This document shows positions 38,157 through 51,325 of a DNA stretch of 64,000 nucleotides, piece by piece; position 1 is the first letter of the stretch, and the number at the start of each line of letters is the position of its first letter. Origin of the DNA: Onchocerca volvulus (lineage: Eukaryota > Nematoda > Chromadorea > Rhabditida > Onchocercidae); the NCBI GenBank assembly GCA_000499405.2, contig HG738140.1, positions 6,804,158 to 6,868,157 on the forward strand, read 5' to 3'. The position numbers and the translations under genes are program-made. The notes beneath the pieces are model-generated. The model was not told where the DNA came from, searched no databases, and was given only the letters and a program-made list of their open reading frames with translations.

Positions 38157-39424
38157 GAAAAGCAAAAAAGAGACAAATTGTTGAATTAAGAATGAACTGG
38201 AAATTTTAAGCAGAACTGACAGTATTGTCTTAATTAATTAACAAATGAACAATTCTTGACTGTTTGTTTTTTTAACTTTTTTATTGGAAAAATTGTGAAG
38301 CAAGTTGAAAATTAAGTGATAATAGTAAATTTAAGCATAAATTGTTTATGCAAATTCAAGACTAACATCATATCTAAGCCGGTTTTCTTTTCCTTTTATG
38401 GTAATTACTAAATGATGCTGAATAGTTATCATTTATTCTTAATTAATTCTTTTTTTTTCTGTCACTTTTGAAACTTTCATATTCAAATATCTCAATATAA
38501 TTGAATTGACACATGCTAATCGATCAGCAATTATTTATTCCATCTATCATAGCAATATCACTTTTATCGGATATTTAAAAATAAAAATAGTAAGCAGTTT
38601 AAAATTTCCGTTTTTTTTTGTACTTCAAGTTTTTCTTCAAATTTTTTATCTTTTTATACTTTTTTTTTCTCAATTTTCGCTTTTTTTTCTTTATTTTACT
38701 TTTTCTTCGTAAAATCATCTGTTACATTTAAATTTTTCTCGTTTTTTTTTTTTGTTTCTCTCCGGAAATTTGATTGATTCTTTTTTCGAAAAAAGAAAGG
38801 GAAAAGAGAGAGAGAGAGAGAGTTGAAATGGGAAAATGGATGAGGATAAGGGAGAAAGTTGAAAAAAATTGAGGTAAAAAATAAAAATAAAACAATGTTA
38901 GATATGATTTATTTTAAACATTTTCATTCGTTTTCCGTTTCCTTTCGAAGTTTGACGAATTTTTTGCACTTATTTAACAGCTATTTTTAATGTTTCAAGC
39001 AATAATTTGTATCTTTTTCTTTTCTTAAATTACATTTATGCTGCTCACTTTCTTCATATTACATCACTTTCTAATAAAAACTAAAAATTAGAAAAAATTG
39101 ACATGACGTTTTTCAAATAAAAAAAAAATGAGAAACTCAAACAAAAAAATATCGGAATTAAATAAGTTTGAAATTGAAATCAGAATAATTTATAAATATA
39201 GCAACAAATGAAGTTAATAAATTTACTTTTTTTTTCATTAAGATTTTTCATCATATTGAATTATCATTTTCAGATTTCAGAATATATTGCATAAGAATAT
39301 ATTTTTAAATATGCTACAATAACAAATGACTAATTAGTAATTATAAATGCATTTATTAAAATTAATAATTAGCATTATATTTGAATTAAATGATAATAGA
39401 TGCTAATATTCTGATAAATACAAA

Positions 39425-39495
39425 AATATTTCCAACAGAACGCGTTTTTGAAACTATTTTTTTTCTTTTTTTTCTTTAGTATTGTTGGAAATATT
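39425..39495. repeat. Inverted repeat, 13 bp arms
   Basis: AATATTTCCAACA (39425-39437) and its exact reverse complement (39483-39495), 45 bp spacer containing a T-rich run. Confidence 0.6.
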
Positions 39496-40149
39496 CATCT
39501 CTACCTGACAATAATATTATTTAAGCAATAATAGGAATTATTATAAGTTTGCCAGGAGGAAAAAACCATTTTCACCTGTAAGATAAAATAATTAAATTAA
39601 TCAAAAATTCAATTTTTCTTTCTAAAACAAAAAAAGAACTGAAAAGGAGAAGATCGATGGTGTGTATAAAAATGATGATAATGTTGAGGATCGAAGCAAA
39701 AAATGACGATAATTTCTTAATTTATTTGATTTTTAGACTATTTTCATTCCATGTTTCGTTATCACTAAATCTTTATTTTATTTAATTAATTTAATGATTT
39801 ATATTTATATTAAGTTTGATTTTATCAAAATCTAATAGCAAAATTATGTGATAATTGTAAACTGTTAAAATGTTGAACAGATAGCAGTGAATACAGCTAA
39901 AGCTGATAATTATTGCTGTATGTTGAACTTTTTTATATTTTTCTAATTGCTGAATGGAATGATCGATCGATCTATTAATGATCTAATCAATTATCAACCA
40001 AACAAATGTCAGCATTTAATCGATATTTTATGAGATTGTATAGTTGTAATATGATATTAGTATTGCATTACGATTGCACTGCCATTAAACCATAATCAGT
40101 TTTCATTTTTCTCCACCTACACTTATTAAATCCTCAATTAATTCCATTT

Positions 40150-40296
40150 TACTTCATTCCTTCAGCCAAATTCATTTCATTTCATTTCATTTCATTCCTC
40201 CACCCAAACTCTCATTCCTCCACCCAAACTCATTTCATTTCATTCCTCCACCCAAACTCATTTCATTTCTTTTCATTTCATTCCTCCACCCACTCA
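40150..40296. repeat. CCTCCACCCA-containing minisatellite
   Basis: Units of CATTTCATTTCATT followed by CCTCCACCCAAACT, four copies of the C-rich part (40197, 40217, 40245, 40282), with variable numbers of CATTT between. Confidence 0.85.
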
Positions 40297-40565
40297 TTTT
40301 ACTTTACTCAACTTATTTCATTCACATCTTCAACTACTTCATCCATCTTCTTTCTTTCATCCCCTCCCACTTTCACGATATATTTTGAAAATTTTTGTTT
40401 TGCTCTCTCTTTCTCGAGCAGTTTATTTTTGCATATTCTATTATAATAATACTTGTGATTTAATTTTTTAATTTAAATTTGGAGTCAGAAAAAAAAATAC
40501 GGAAGATTGAATATTGCAAGTAAACTAACCCATAAATATGGTACTTGAATTATTATTACTATTTT

Positions 40566-40567
<2 letters not shown>

Positions 40568-40602
<35 letters not shown>

Positions 40603-40632
40603 TTAAATTTTTTTTTTTTTTTTTTTTTTTTT
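40568..40632. repeat. Long poly-T tract with central AAAAAATTAAA
   Basis: Two T runs interrupted by one short A-rich word. A likely site of assembly or length error. Confidence 0.85.
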
Positions 40633-40773
40633 GTGATTTAAACATTTGGAATTACTATAATCCAAAACTTGAAGAGAAATTTACTCTTATACTGGTAATA
40701 CCATACAATACGATGATTGCAAAATGGATATAATGAAAGAAGTTAGTTAATCGGGAAAAAAAAAAAGAATAGC

Positions 40774-40816
40774 ATTTTTTGAACTTTAGATATCTTATAT
40801 CTAAAGTTCAAAAAAT
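40774..40816. repeat. Perfect 20 bp palindrome with a 3 nt centre
   Basis: ATTTTTTGAACTTTAGATAT at 40774-40793, centre CTT, exact reverse complement at 40797-40816. Same architecture as the palindrome at 38117 but unrelated sequence. Confidence 0.8.
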
Positions 40817-42446
40817 TTCAAAAATTCAACGAATTTCGAAAAAATTTTTATTTTTATTTTCGTTAAAAAAAAAAAATCTTGGAAAAATAATCTTAGTTAA
40901 GAGAAAAAAAAAGGCGCAAATATTTTTTTTTTTTTGGAAAAACATTTTTCCTTCATTTTTTTCCCTTTCAAACTATCTATCATTTATCTGTCATTTTCAA
41001 TTTTGGCCAAGCATACACATTTATCTTGGAAAGTTATGTTTAAAAGAAAACAGAAAAAAAAAAAGTAAAGAATAAACAACAACTGGCATTAGAATAATCG
41101 AGATTTTGAAATGACAGAACTGCATTACCGGATAATTTACGATTTTAATTTGTGTTTTTCAGTGATTAATTTTATTGATTTTTTCTTTTTAATTTATCGT
41201 TTCTTCTTTTTTTTTTCTTTAACTTATGATAAAATTGATGTTACACGAGAAATTCATTTTATTATAAATTTTTTTTCCATTTCTTCCGGCATATGTCTAT
41301 TTCTTTCTTATTATTATTATTATAATTTAATAAAATCTCTTGAAAATAATTGAAAAATATAAATTATCCATTTATAGGATGATAGAATACTAGGATATAT
41401 ATTTATGAGAAAATAAGAATATTAAAAAATAGATTTATGAAAAAATAGTATGCAAAATAGATTTTCAAATCATTTGAACAGAAATGATGGATATAGTTAG
41501 CTTTAATACTTTTAAGTAAAATTTAATGTTTGTCCACTTGATTAGTTGATTTTAAAATACTAATTAAAATTTATTAAAATTAACTTTCAAATTATTCATT
41601 TAGAATTCAATTTCACAAGCATAATTGTAATCACAACTAAATAAATATAAAATGAAGATTATAAGATAAAAATTTTTTGATAGTATTATTTGAATAATAA
41701 AAATTAAATCAAAATCTTCGAAGATATGAAAGTCAGGAGAAAATTGTCCGGTTATAAGCTTCATTTATCATAATTTAAATAAAATTTCTGAAAGAAATAA
41801 AAACGATTCAGTGTTATCTATTAAATTATACATATGCTATATTTTAATGAAATATTTCAGCGATTAGTTAAATAGTTGAATTTTAAATTTTAATCCTCTG
41901 TTTATTACATTTTCTACAGTAATAAATTTTCCTTTATTTCTTCTTTTGTGATTATTTTAAAAACTTCTCTAGAAATGATGAAATGAAGTGAAATTGATGA
42001 CGAATTATTCGATTTATAATATTTTACGATTTTACCTATGTAACACTTATAATTTTAAGTTAATAGTATCTTTTTAAAAAATTAGCCAAATTTTCGTACA
42101 ATCATTTTGTAGGAGATTAAAAAAGGTGTATGTAAATTTAAATTTAATAATAAGTTAGCAATTTAGTTTTCTTTTAATTCAATTTAAACAAACAAAATGA
42201 ATGAACTGAAAGATTGTTTTAAATTAAATTCGTTGCCCAATATTTTTCTTTTTTTCATTGTTGATAGACGCTTCTTCACTAAAAAAAAAATCTAAAAAAA
42301 AAAAAAAACAAGAAAAGTGTACTCAAATAGTATTTGAAGACAATTTAATATTTTATAAAAACCAAAAGTAATTTTCTAATCAATTCTGAGGTTTAATTTT
42401 ATTCAAGACGAAAAAGCTCATCCGAACACCGTGAGAATTGACAGAT

Positions 42447-42479
42447 TAAGGGCTCCTTCGTTATTCGATGGTTGATGGT
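42447..42479 (+). CDS. Weak candidate exon in a G+C-richer patch
   Basis: The patch 42405-42500 stands out in base composition. One reading is an exon after ATTGACAG: IKGSFVIRWLM ending before the donor GTTCAT at 42480, phase 0, which would join the terminal exon at 42709. A competing reading starts near 42408 as DEKAHPNTVRIDRLRAPSLFDG. Neither acceptor is strong. Confidence 0.2.
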
Positions 42480-42708
42480 TCATAATTGTTCTTAGTTAGT
42501 GGCGTGATTTATTGTGTAAATAAATCTTCAAAACAAAAAAAAAAGTAATATAAAATTGCCGAATTATTTCAAATAATAATGCCTAAATTGAAATATTTTT
42601 GTTTTTTGAAAAAAAAAAGAAAAATTAAGAGGATAATTGATAATTTTTACTTCTGTATAATAAAGAAATGACTTCATCCCTAAAATATTTCATTTTTTTT
42701 TTTTTCAG

Positions 42709-42750
42709 AAAGCTGATTTATTTCAACTGAAACAACAATCATTCAAATAA
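42709..42750 (+). CDS. Candidate terminal exon
   Basis: A long T run ending TTTTTCAG at 42708 is an excellent acceptor. The phase 0 frame then reads KADLFQLKQQSFK and stops with TAA at 42748-42750, and AATAAA follows at once (42751-42756). Acceptor, short polar peptide, stop and polyadenylation signal together resemble a real last exon. The gene it would end is not established; the 13211 gene is one possibility, if intervening exons bring the phase to 0. Confidence 0.35.
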   Translation, partial: KADLFQLKQQSFK

Positions 42751-42759
42751 AATAAATCA

Positions 42760-45700
42760 TTGAGATAACGCTTTTCTTTTCCTTTCTTTTTTTTCTTTTT
42801 TTTTTTTTTCAAAGATTTTCTTTGGTTCTAAAAAATTAATCTTTTAAAAGTCTCAAACATTGTAATTCCATAATTCATTTCAGTTTAAATTTGATTCCTG
42901 ATGTTTTAACTTTTTTCTCTTTTTTTTGCAATAGAACTACGTTTGAATATTTTAAAAATGTTCCAAAATTAACTATCATTCAAGCTATTTATCAAATTAA
43001 ACCATGCTTAAAAAAAAAAAATAAAAAAAAGACAATTATGCAGAATAAACTTAAATTTGAGACTTTATTTGAAAAACAGAAAGAGAAAAAAGAGGGAAAA
43101 AGTGAGAAAAATGATGAAATCTAGGAATAAAAAAAAGTTTAAATTTTTCTTCTACTACGACGTATATATTTGCAAATACTTGTGGCTTTTTAAAATGATA
43201 AAGAATGAATGCATGAAATTCTTGCAAATAAACTTTTGTTATCGAATATTTTTTCTTTTTTATTTCTGTTTTCTGAAAATTAACAAAAAATTTCGAATGT
43301 ATTTCATATAAAAATATCTAAATTTCTCTTTAAGCTAAAATTTATTTACTTTAAATATTGGCTGATATTTATTTACTTTTAATATTTACTTTTATTTACT
43401 TTAAATAGTGTAAAAGTTTCTCGATTATTTATAATTTTTAACGATTGTTTAGTTTATCTTTCATCAGAAATCACTTTACTATTTTCTTAATTTCCATTTT
43501 TCATTTTCGCTGGCTGAATAATTGAATTTCTTCTAATATTTATCATTTCTTTATCCGTTAAAAAAAAATTATTTTATTTAATATGTTTTTGAATATTATT
43601 TCGTATAATTTAATTTTATTTTGAATAAATGATTTCCCAATTTTTTTTTTTTTTTTTTTTTTTTTAATGAGATAAAATATATCACTTATACATGAAAGAT
43701 ATGTTGCAGATAATAATAATGTAAATTATAATATTAGAATTGAGAGCCAAATTAATGTTTATATCATATATTATGTCAAATTTATTCAATGTATATACTT
43801 TTTTTTTTGATATATATTGATGGAATAATGTTATCAATGATAATAACCAAGTAATAGTGATAAAGCTTAAGATAATAAATAATAATATGGCTGCTAACTT
43901 TATAAAAACAAATTTCGAATTATTCCAAGTAAATAATAATCTTAATTTTTCTAATTCTTTAAAAAAAAAATTGATCACAACAAATAAAATATAATCAGTT
44001 ATTTCATTGGTAATATTGGAATTAATTGCAAGTAATTTCCCTCCATTATATTAAAAATTACTAGGAAATATTCGCTCAGATAATATGCCAATTCTTCAGG
44101 ATTTTATTGAATTGTTTAATGATTTTGATAAGTTTAACATTAAATTCAATTATTAATCATAATCAAGTATGGATACGATTCAAGAGTTTTTCATATTTTC
44201 ATACTTTTCTGTATTTCGAGAAGAAACTATTAAGTATGAATTAAATTAAAAAATGCAAATTCAAAAAAAGTTGAAAAAATAGTAATTAAACAAAAAATAG
44301 GAATTCATCGGACTATATAGGAAAGAAAAATATTGAAAAGCTTATGTTATACGGAAACATCAATTTCAAAAATTAAACTATTCCTTTATCACTTTAAAAA
44401 TTAAAATTTCCTATATGGTGATAGCACAAATTTAGTATAGATGAGTTAAAGTTTCGATTTTCAATACGTAATTATTTTTTAAATTTAGTAATATTTTATT
44501 GCTTTTTTTTTGCATTTTTTAAAACCTAATATTAACATTAGTCCAGGGACTGGTTATTCATGGCTATTGGAATAAAATAATTACTTTGAACTAATAAGTA
44601 ATTAGTGTCATCTGTTTACTTAGCAGAAGAAGATAAAACATGAAGTATTAATATTATTTTTAGAAATAAAAAACGGCAAACAAATTGAAATTACCTATGT
44701 TTGTGGAAATAATAGCAGTAGATAATTGGAAAAATTGAAAAGTTATTGAGAATTTGTGAAAGAAATTCTTCTCTTACTGGCAGAAAATGAATAAATTCAA
44801 AAAGAAACTATGAAACATTAGTTTGTTTTTTAATTTATTTACTTTTTTTAATTTTATTACCAATTTTTGCAAATAACAAAACCGTTTTTTTTTTTAAAAA
44901 TTTCTAGTAATTTTTCTATTTTTCCATTTTTTCAACGCATAATAATAAATGTAGTACTTTTATAAAATATGATCAAGTTTATTTTCCCATTATTATAAAA
45001 TATATCCGAGCTTGTTTTTCCATTTATTATTGAAAAAAAAGAGAATTTCTTTCAATTTCTGCGATTCATATTTCAGCATTCTCGGATTCTGTTATAGTTC
45101 AAGTTTGTACTAGCAAATAATAGCTATTCATGCTTGATTAAACAAACCTAATTAGTGAGCAAATAATATCTCACATTAAATTCTAGAAAAAAATATTGCA
45201 AAAAAAAAAAATAAAAAAGAAGTTTACCATTCTGAGATTACATAAATTAGCTGGAAAATTAATAATTTCTAATGAATCAGTAAAAATTTCCCATGAAATT
45301 CTTATTTGATAAATATCTGTTTTTCTTTTTTTTTTCTTTAATTCATACATTTTTCCTGCTCATTTTGAAAATTCTTTTGTGACAAAAAGGAATTTTGTAA
45401 TTATCAAATTAGTAATTATTACAGATATGATTTTGCTTTGATTTCACTGAAATATATTTCAATTGTTTTTTTTTCTTTTATTATCAAATATTTATTTTAT
45501 TAATGAAAGTTGATAAAAGAATGTATAATTTGTCATTTTAATTTCGCATTATTTTTTTCTTTCTTTGATTTCTTACATTTTCCTTTTTTATTTTGATTAT
45601 TTTTATTTCGAACATCATTTCATTACCGAATAGAATAATAGTATTAGTTATTAATAATATAAGAATCTCTTAAAACCTTTAAGCCCTATATTAGCTTTTT

Positions 45701-47100
45701 TCTGAAATTTAAGTCAAAAGAATAATAATAATTTAAAATTTCTAAATTTATTAAAAGAATAAGAATAATATCGAAAGAATATTAATAATTTGAAATTTCT
45801 AAATTTAAAAAAAACAGTTTATTTATTTATTAGAATCAAATTCTTAATAATAATGATAATTTAAAATCCTAAATTTATCATTTAATAATCAGCTTATTTA
45901 CTATCATAATTAATTCTTAATCTGTTTATTTTCTCCCACTTCGCTGATTTTAATCTTATGAACCTGAAACTTTCGCCTTTTTTCCTATTACATTATCTTT
46001 CTTCCATCTCTAATAATTTGAATCATTCTTTTCTATGATCTATAAAAGAATAAAGAACAAAATGGACAGTAAAGAAGAATTAAAATTAAAAATAACTTTT
46101 AGACTATTATTTTTATCCTTTTTTCCTTTTCATCCAACCAGTGATTGATTATTTCAATTTTTATTGCTTTCTTCAATATTTCTCTATAAATTTAATTTTT
46201 TTTGTTTTGTTTTCAAATACTTTTTTTTTTTTGATGCTATCAAACAGATAATCCCAACCCCTTTGCTCATTTTACTTAAATCAAATTCATGTATACTAAA
46301 TTGAATTATTTATGTTTATTAAATGCATATTCATTTAATATTCAAGTTCTTGTTTCTATCCATGAATTCAGTATTTTATCGTTCATTTCTTATCAAATCT
46401 TTTCCTATTTCACTTTTCCTTTTTTCCCTCTTTTTTTTCTTTTCATTCTCAAAATTTTTTTTCTTTTTTTTTTGAAAAATTCCTCTTTTTAACTTTCATT
46501 TGTCCTATTTTTATTGATTCTTTCTCACCTCTTCCATTCATTCATTCATTCATTAAACTTCATTTAAAGCTGGAGAAAATAGGCTGATAATTTTTATCAA
46601 AGAAAAAAAAAAAGAAAATGATGCAGGAAAAGAACGAAAAAGTAAAAAGTTTTTGCGGGAAAAATAGATTGTTGACAAAAAAAAAAAGTGAAGAAGAAAG
46701 AAAAAGTAAAAGTTAGAATTTCCAATAGCTGAACGGACGAACGGAAGAATTGAAGATAAAAAAGGATATAAAAGTCATGGAAGAAAAAAGGAAATAATTT
46801 CTATGCTTTTATATTTTATTCGCTTTTTTTTCCTCAATTTTCCTACATCCCATGGAGATGTATAAAATATGTATTTTGTGACATTTTCATAAAAATTTTT
46901 CCAATTTTTCGACTACTTTTTTTTTTCCATTAAAATGCGACGAAGTTTTTCCAATTTCATTTTTCGCTATTATTTGTTTTTTTTTTCCTTTTTTAGCTTC
47001 AATTGTAATGATTACTTTTTTCTTTTTAGTACTCATTTCTAGAAGTATTTCCTTTTTTTTTTTTTTTTTCTAAAAATATATTTTAATAAATTTCAGGATA
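42760..47100. other. AT-rich stretch without genes
   Basis: Apart from the repeat at 45718-45880, A/T-run-rich sequence with no recognisable exon. A long T run lies at about 43641-43665. Confidence 0.45.
45718..45880. repeat. Tandem repeat, three diverged units of about 60 bp
   Basis: The core AATAATAATTTAAAATTTCT plus AAATTTAT recurs near 45725, 45782 and 45846 with substitutions. Confidence 0.6.
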
Positions 47101-47103
47101 CTG

Positions 47104-47272
47104 AAATATTCATGCTTGTTTACACAGAAAGAATGAAGACAAGCGTTAATATAATAATAAAAATGTCACGAAGCATGTAGACTTTTAATTTTGTGCCATT
47201 TTTATTATTACATTAATGCTTACTTTCTTTTTATAACAAAAAAAAAAAAAAGAAAAAAAGACATGAATATTT
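47104..47272. mobile_element. Fold-back (MITE-like) element, 169 bp
   Basis: The inner arms, 47141-47169 and 47193-47221, are reverse complements with three mismatches in 29. The outer ends AAATATTCATG (47104-47114) and CATGAATATTT (47262-47272) are perfect inverted repeats. The arms are separated from the outer ends by short unequal spacers, including an A run on the right. No coding capacity. The long imperfect stem suits either a decayed DNA-transposon derivative or a hairpin RNA source. Confidence 0.5.
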
Positions 47273-48544
47273 AAGTTTTCAAACTTATTAAAATATTTCT
47301 TATTTGTTCAAACTTCAAATTTTAAAAATTAATTTCTGAAAATTTAAAAATTGAATGAATAAAAATTTAATTTATTTTATTCTATATATGATAGCAATAG
47401 TATTATTTATTTTCATTGTTTCGAATAATCGAATTGAATTGGTATTTTGAGTTTTTATATATTTTTATCTTATTTTTAGTTGAAATATTTAACTGATAAG
47501 ATTATTTTGCTATTTTCTTTGTTCACTAATTATTTTATTTATTTCACATTGTTTATTAAGCACTGATGTATTTATGAATTTTCTAGCATTGAATCATTTC
47601 ATCTTTTCTATTTATTTAGTCTGTTTACTACTTCTGGCCTTCTTATTTATTATTAAATGCAAATAGAGATGGAAATTTTGTTTTCTTTTTAAATTCTTTT
47701 TTTTTTCTTTCGTAATTTACTCAAATTTAGATGTTTCGTGATCATTGAATAATATAATGATAAAAATGAATAATTTTAATGATAACAATGAAAAGATGGA
47801 ATATTTAATTGATAATATTTCGAGAAAATAGATAAACAAAGATAAATGATTTTATAAACACAATACTTTTGATTGAAACGAAGAAAAAACTACGATATTG
47901 AGTATCTTAATAAAATGAATTATAATAATAATTTTAATATTTCCTAATGTTTAATCGAAAAAAAAAATAAAAAAAGACAATCGAAGGGATAATATTTTTG
48001 AAACATTATTGGAAATGATAAAGTAATATAAATGAAATGATAATATTTCAGTTACAATTCATTTCTCTTCCATTGTTTTTTTTGATTTAAGATAAAGTAT
48101 TAAAAAATTAAGTGTAAATTGATTTTTCATTTTTTTTTTGGGCGCATGCAGCTGAAATTCTCAATTAATTAATTTTTATTTCTTAATGCTAATATATCTT
48201 AGAATATTTGCCATCAATTATTCCAACCTTATCTTTAACTTATATTTTAATTCTTATCGTTTTTGCTAATATTATTTTCAGTGTATACTTTTAGATTTTT
48301 ACTTCGATTTTTTACATTTTTTGCATATATTATTAGGCGTAAATTGATATTTTTCGAAGAAAAAATGCTCCAAGTTTATTTTTAAGTTTTGCTGAAATGT
48401 TTGAACTTTACTTAGGTTTTTCTTATTTTAATATAGTCACTGAACAAATCTTGATGAATATTGATTGAAAATTTCTGATCTATAATATAATTTTCAAAAG
48501 TAAAATTTTACCATTATTATTGATTGATTTACATTTAAACACAA

Positions 48545-48700
48545 CCTCTTTAGCCACTAGGCTTATTTAAGCCTGTGCCTTTGTCCTGCCTATTTATTAT
48601 TTATGAACAGGACGATAAATCCATGTTGCTCCATTCTCCGGGGGTGCTAGCCTAGGCTGTTATTCGTTTTGCTGCTTCTCTCTTTTTGCTTTCAGCTTTT
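48545..48700. other. Structured G+C-rich island of unknown origin
   Basis: About 155 bp with base composition unlike anything around it (for example TCTCCGGGGGTGCTAGCC). It holds three inverted repeats: AGGCTTA/TAAGCCT with 2 nt between (48559-48574), GTCCTG/CAGGAC enclosing 19 nt (48583-48613), and the palindrome AGCCTAGGCT (48649-48658). On the minus strand a frame reads PRLAPPENGATWIYRPVHK before a stop. No known RNA or transposon family recognised. It may be an inserted fragment. Confidence 0.55.
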
Positions 48701-50060
48701 TTGGCAGTTTGTCAATTTTTTACAAATTATTTTAACCATTATTTTAAAAATTCATTTATCAATCAATTAATTTTTTGAGGTCCGAAAAAATTGATAAAGT
48801 ATTTTTTTTTTAGAATTGAATTTCATAACTAAATTTTGTTAATTTAGACATCAAAATTTAGATTGTCTATTTACAACTATATCATCAAGTTTAAGTATCA
48901 AAATTTATTAATGTCCCTCTTAATCAACACCATTAAATATATAAATAGCAGCAGTATTAACTTATTGTGATTAGAATTATCAATTGATCATATCTTATCA
49001 ACATTTCTAAGGATATGTTTTCCCATTATCAAATTTGCTTTCATTTAAATCTTTGCTAATCTTTTATTGATTGTTAATATACAGAAAATCTTATCATTTT
49101 CATTTATAAACAAAATTTTTTGAATTTAAAATATTTGTCCTATTTTCAGCAAATAAGATAATAAATTTTTTATTTGCAAATGATAAAAAAAATTTTTGTT
49201 TTCATCTTTTTTCCATTTGAATTTGCTGAAATTAGTATATCAGTAATGTTAATTACTAATTATGCTAACTGACAAATTTTAATTATTTTCTAATATATAT
49301 TCGTTCAGTTGTTTTGATTGAATATATTTATAACGTATAGCATTCTTATCTTATTTTAATTACTTAGAAAAATTTTATCAAACATACAATGGTAATAATA
49401 TTATTGTTATTTTTTAATTATATAATGACATTGCATAATATTAGTAATATATTTCATGAATTCAAAAAAGTCATAATTTGAAAAAAAAAAAATCACAAAA
49501 TTTAAGAAACGAAAAAGTGGCAAATTATTGCAAGCTTAGTAAAAAAAAGAATGAAAATATAAAAAAGAAAATTTATGATTTAATTTTAGAAATATTAAGT
49601 AATCATTAATTAATATTTTCGATCAGTAATAACGAAATTTGGAACTGATTTTTTTTTTTTTTTTTGTCTGAATATCAAGTAATAAACAAATAGCATTGCA
49701 ATTTCTGGCAAAAGGGTTGCAATTTTCATGAATATATAAAAATTTAAATTTTCGAAAAATATTCTAATTTTTTTCACGCGAATAATTTTTCAATTTTTGT
49801 CAAAAAGAATGAGTTTTTTCCCCTTTTTTATTATTAATTTTAGAATAAACTTATTGTTTATGAGAATAGGTAAAATCGAAGAAAAAAAGGAGGCATTTAT
49901 ATTATCATTAATTGCAGGATTATTTTATGTAGAAAGTATTAGAAAAGGGAACAGAAAGTATTTTTAAAAAGAAGGAAAAAAGACCGTGAAATATAAACTT
50001 ATCACTTTAATACGAAAATTTCGGACAATTCTGTAATTGTAAGTTTTTTTTTTTTTATTA

Positions 50061-50535
50061 TGATCTAATTGATTAACAATATTTAGAAGAGAATATTATA
50101 ATATTTTTTTATTTGTTTTATTTGAAATTAATAATTTAATCAAAAAACATTACAATTATAGATTTTATCGGAAATCATTCCAATGACAATATTTTATGTT
50201 TTGTGTCAAATTTTTCTTATTTCAGTAATGTATAATATTGAAAGCTATAATTTAGAATGATGAAAAATTTAAACTAAAAAAAAAAAATTTAAGCAAGTTA
50301 AATGATATCCAATTGATCAACATTTCCATTTAAAACAGATTATCATGATATATTTTTAAAATTTATTTCATTTCAAAGTAACGAAAACATTGGAATTATA
50401 GAATCATTCGAAATAATAATATTGAAGTGATAAGTTTATATTTTATGGTTTTACTTTATTTGAGAATATTTTATGTTCTATGTTAAATCAATTTTTATGC
50501 AGAATAGCTATAATTATATTAATTAATTTAGAAGA
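50061..50535. repeat. Diverged tandem duplication, two copies, about 240 bp period
   Basis: Both copies carry, in order, ATTGATYAACAATATT-type, ACATTRSAATTATAGA, AATCATTC, AATATTTTATGTT, TGTYAAATY and AGCTATAATTTAGAA-type words. Confidence 0.55.
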
Positions 50536-50924
50536 ACGGAAAACGAATTAAAAGATGTAAAATTGATAAAAGCATAAAAGAATGTATAAAGTCGAAGAAA
50601 AAATGAAGAATGAAAAGAAATGAGAAAAGGGAAAATTGAAATAAAGAAGAAGTTCGAAGATGGAAAAGCTAGTTTTTCATGATTACAGATCGCTGTTATA
50701 CAATTTTTATTACCTTCCTTCTCCAATTTTCAATACTCTTTACATTTTTAATTTAATTTTTGTTGACAGTTTAAGTTTATTATTGGAAAAAAGGTGACGA
50801 AAAACTAGTTAATTAAATTATGTAGATATTATATGAACTATATTTTGTTTCATCATTCATTCAATTAATACTAATTGATTTATAAATGACATAATTTATG
50901 TCAATATTTTATTAATTTATGAAT

Positions 50925-51325
50925 TGTTTTCTTTTTGAAAATATTTTACAAATATTATTTATAGCTTGATTGCTATCATGTAATTCATGTTGCTGCATAA
51001 ATTATCTTTCTTTTTAAAATTACTTCATAGATATCTAAAATTTGATTTACATCAACACGTAAATTATTTTCTTTTTAAAATCACTCTATAAATACTCATA
51101 TTTGATCAATAGGTTATGAATTTATGTTAACATGTTTAAATTAGCTTCTTTTTTTTTCTGAAAATATTCGCCAGATATGATTTAATCAGTGGTGATATAA
51201 TTTATGTATAACGTAAATTACTTCCATTTTAATAAAATATAAAATATGAATTAGTTTCACTTTGAAAAATATTTTGCAGATATTTGTAGTACCAATATGG
51301 CATAATTTACACTAATAAAAGATGT
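50925..51325. repeat. Tandem repeat, about five diverged units of about 75 bp
   Basis: Each unit has CTTTTTGAAAATATTTTACA, AGATAT, TTTGAT, TATRTAATTTATGTTA and ACGTAAATTA-like words; heavily diverged. Confidence 0.6.

Noticed and set aside
39640..39710. Possible terminal exon reading KRTEKEKIDGVYKNDDNVED
   Set aside because: No pyrimidine-rich acceptor; probably purine-rich low-complexity DNA.
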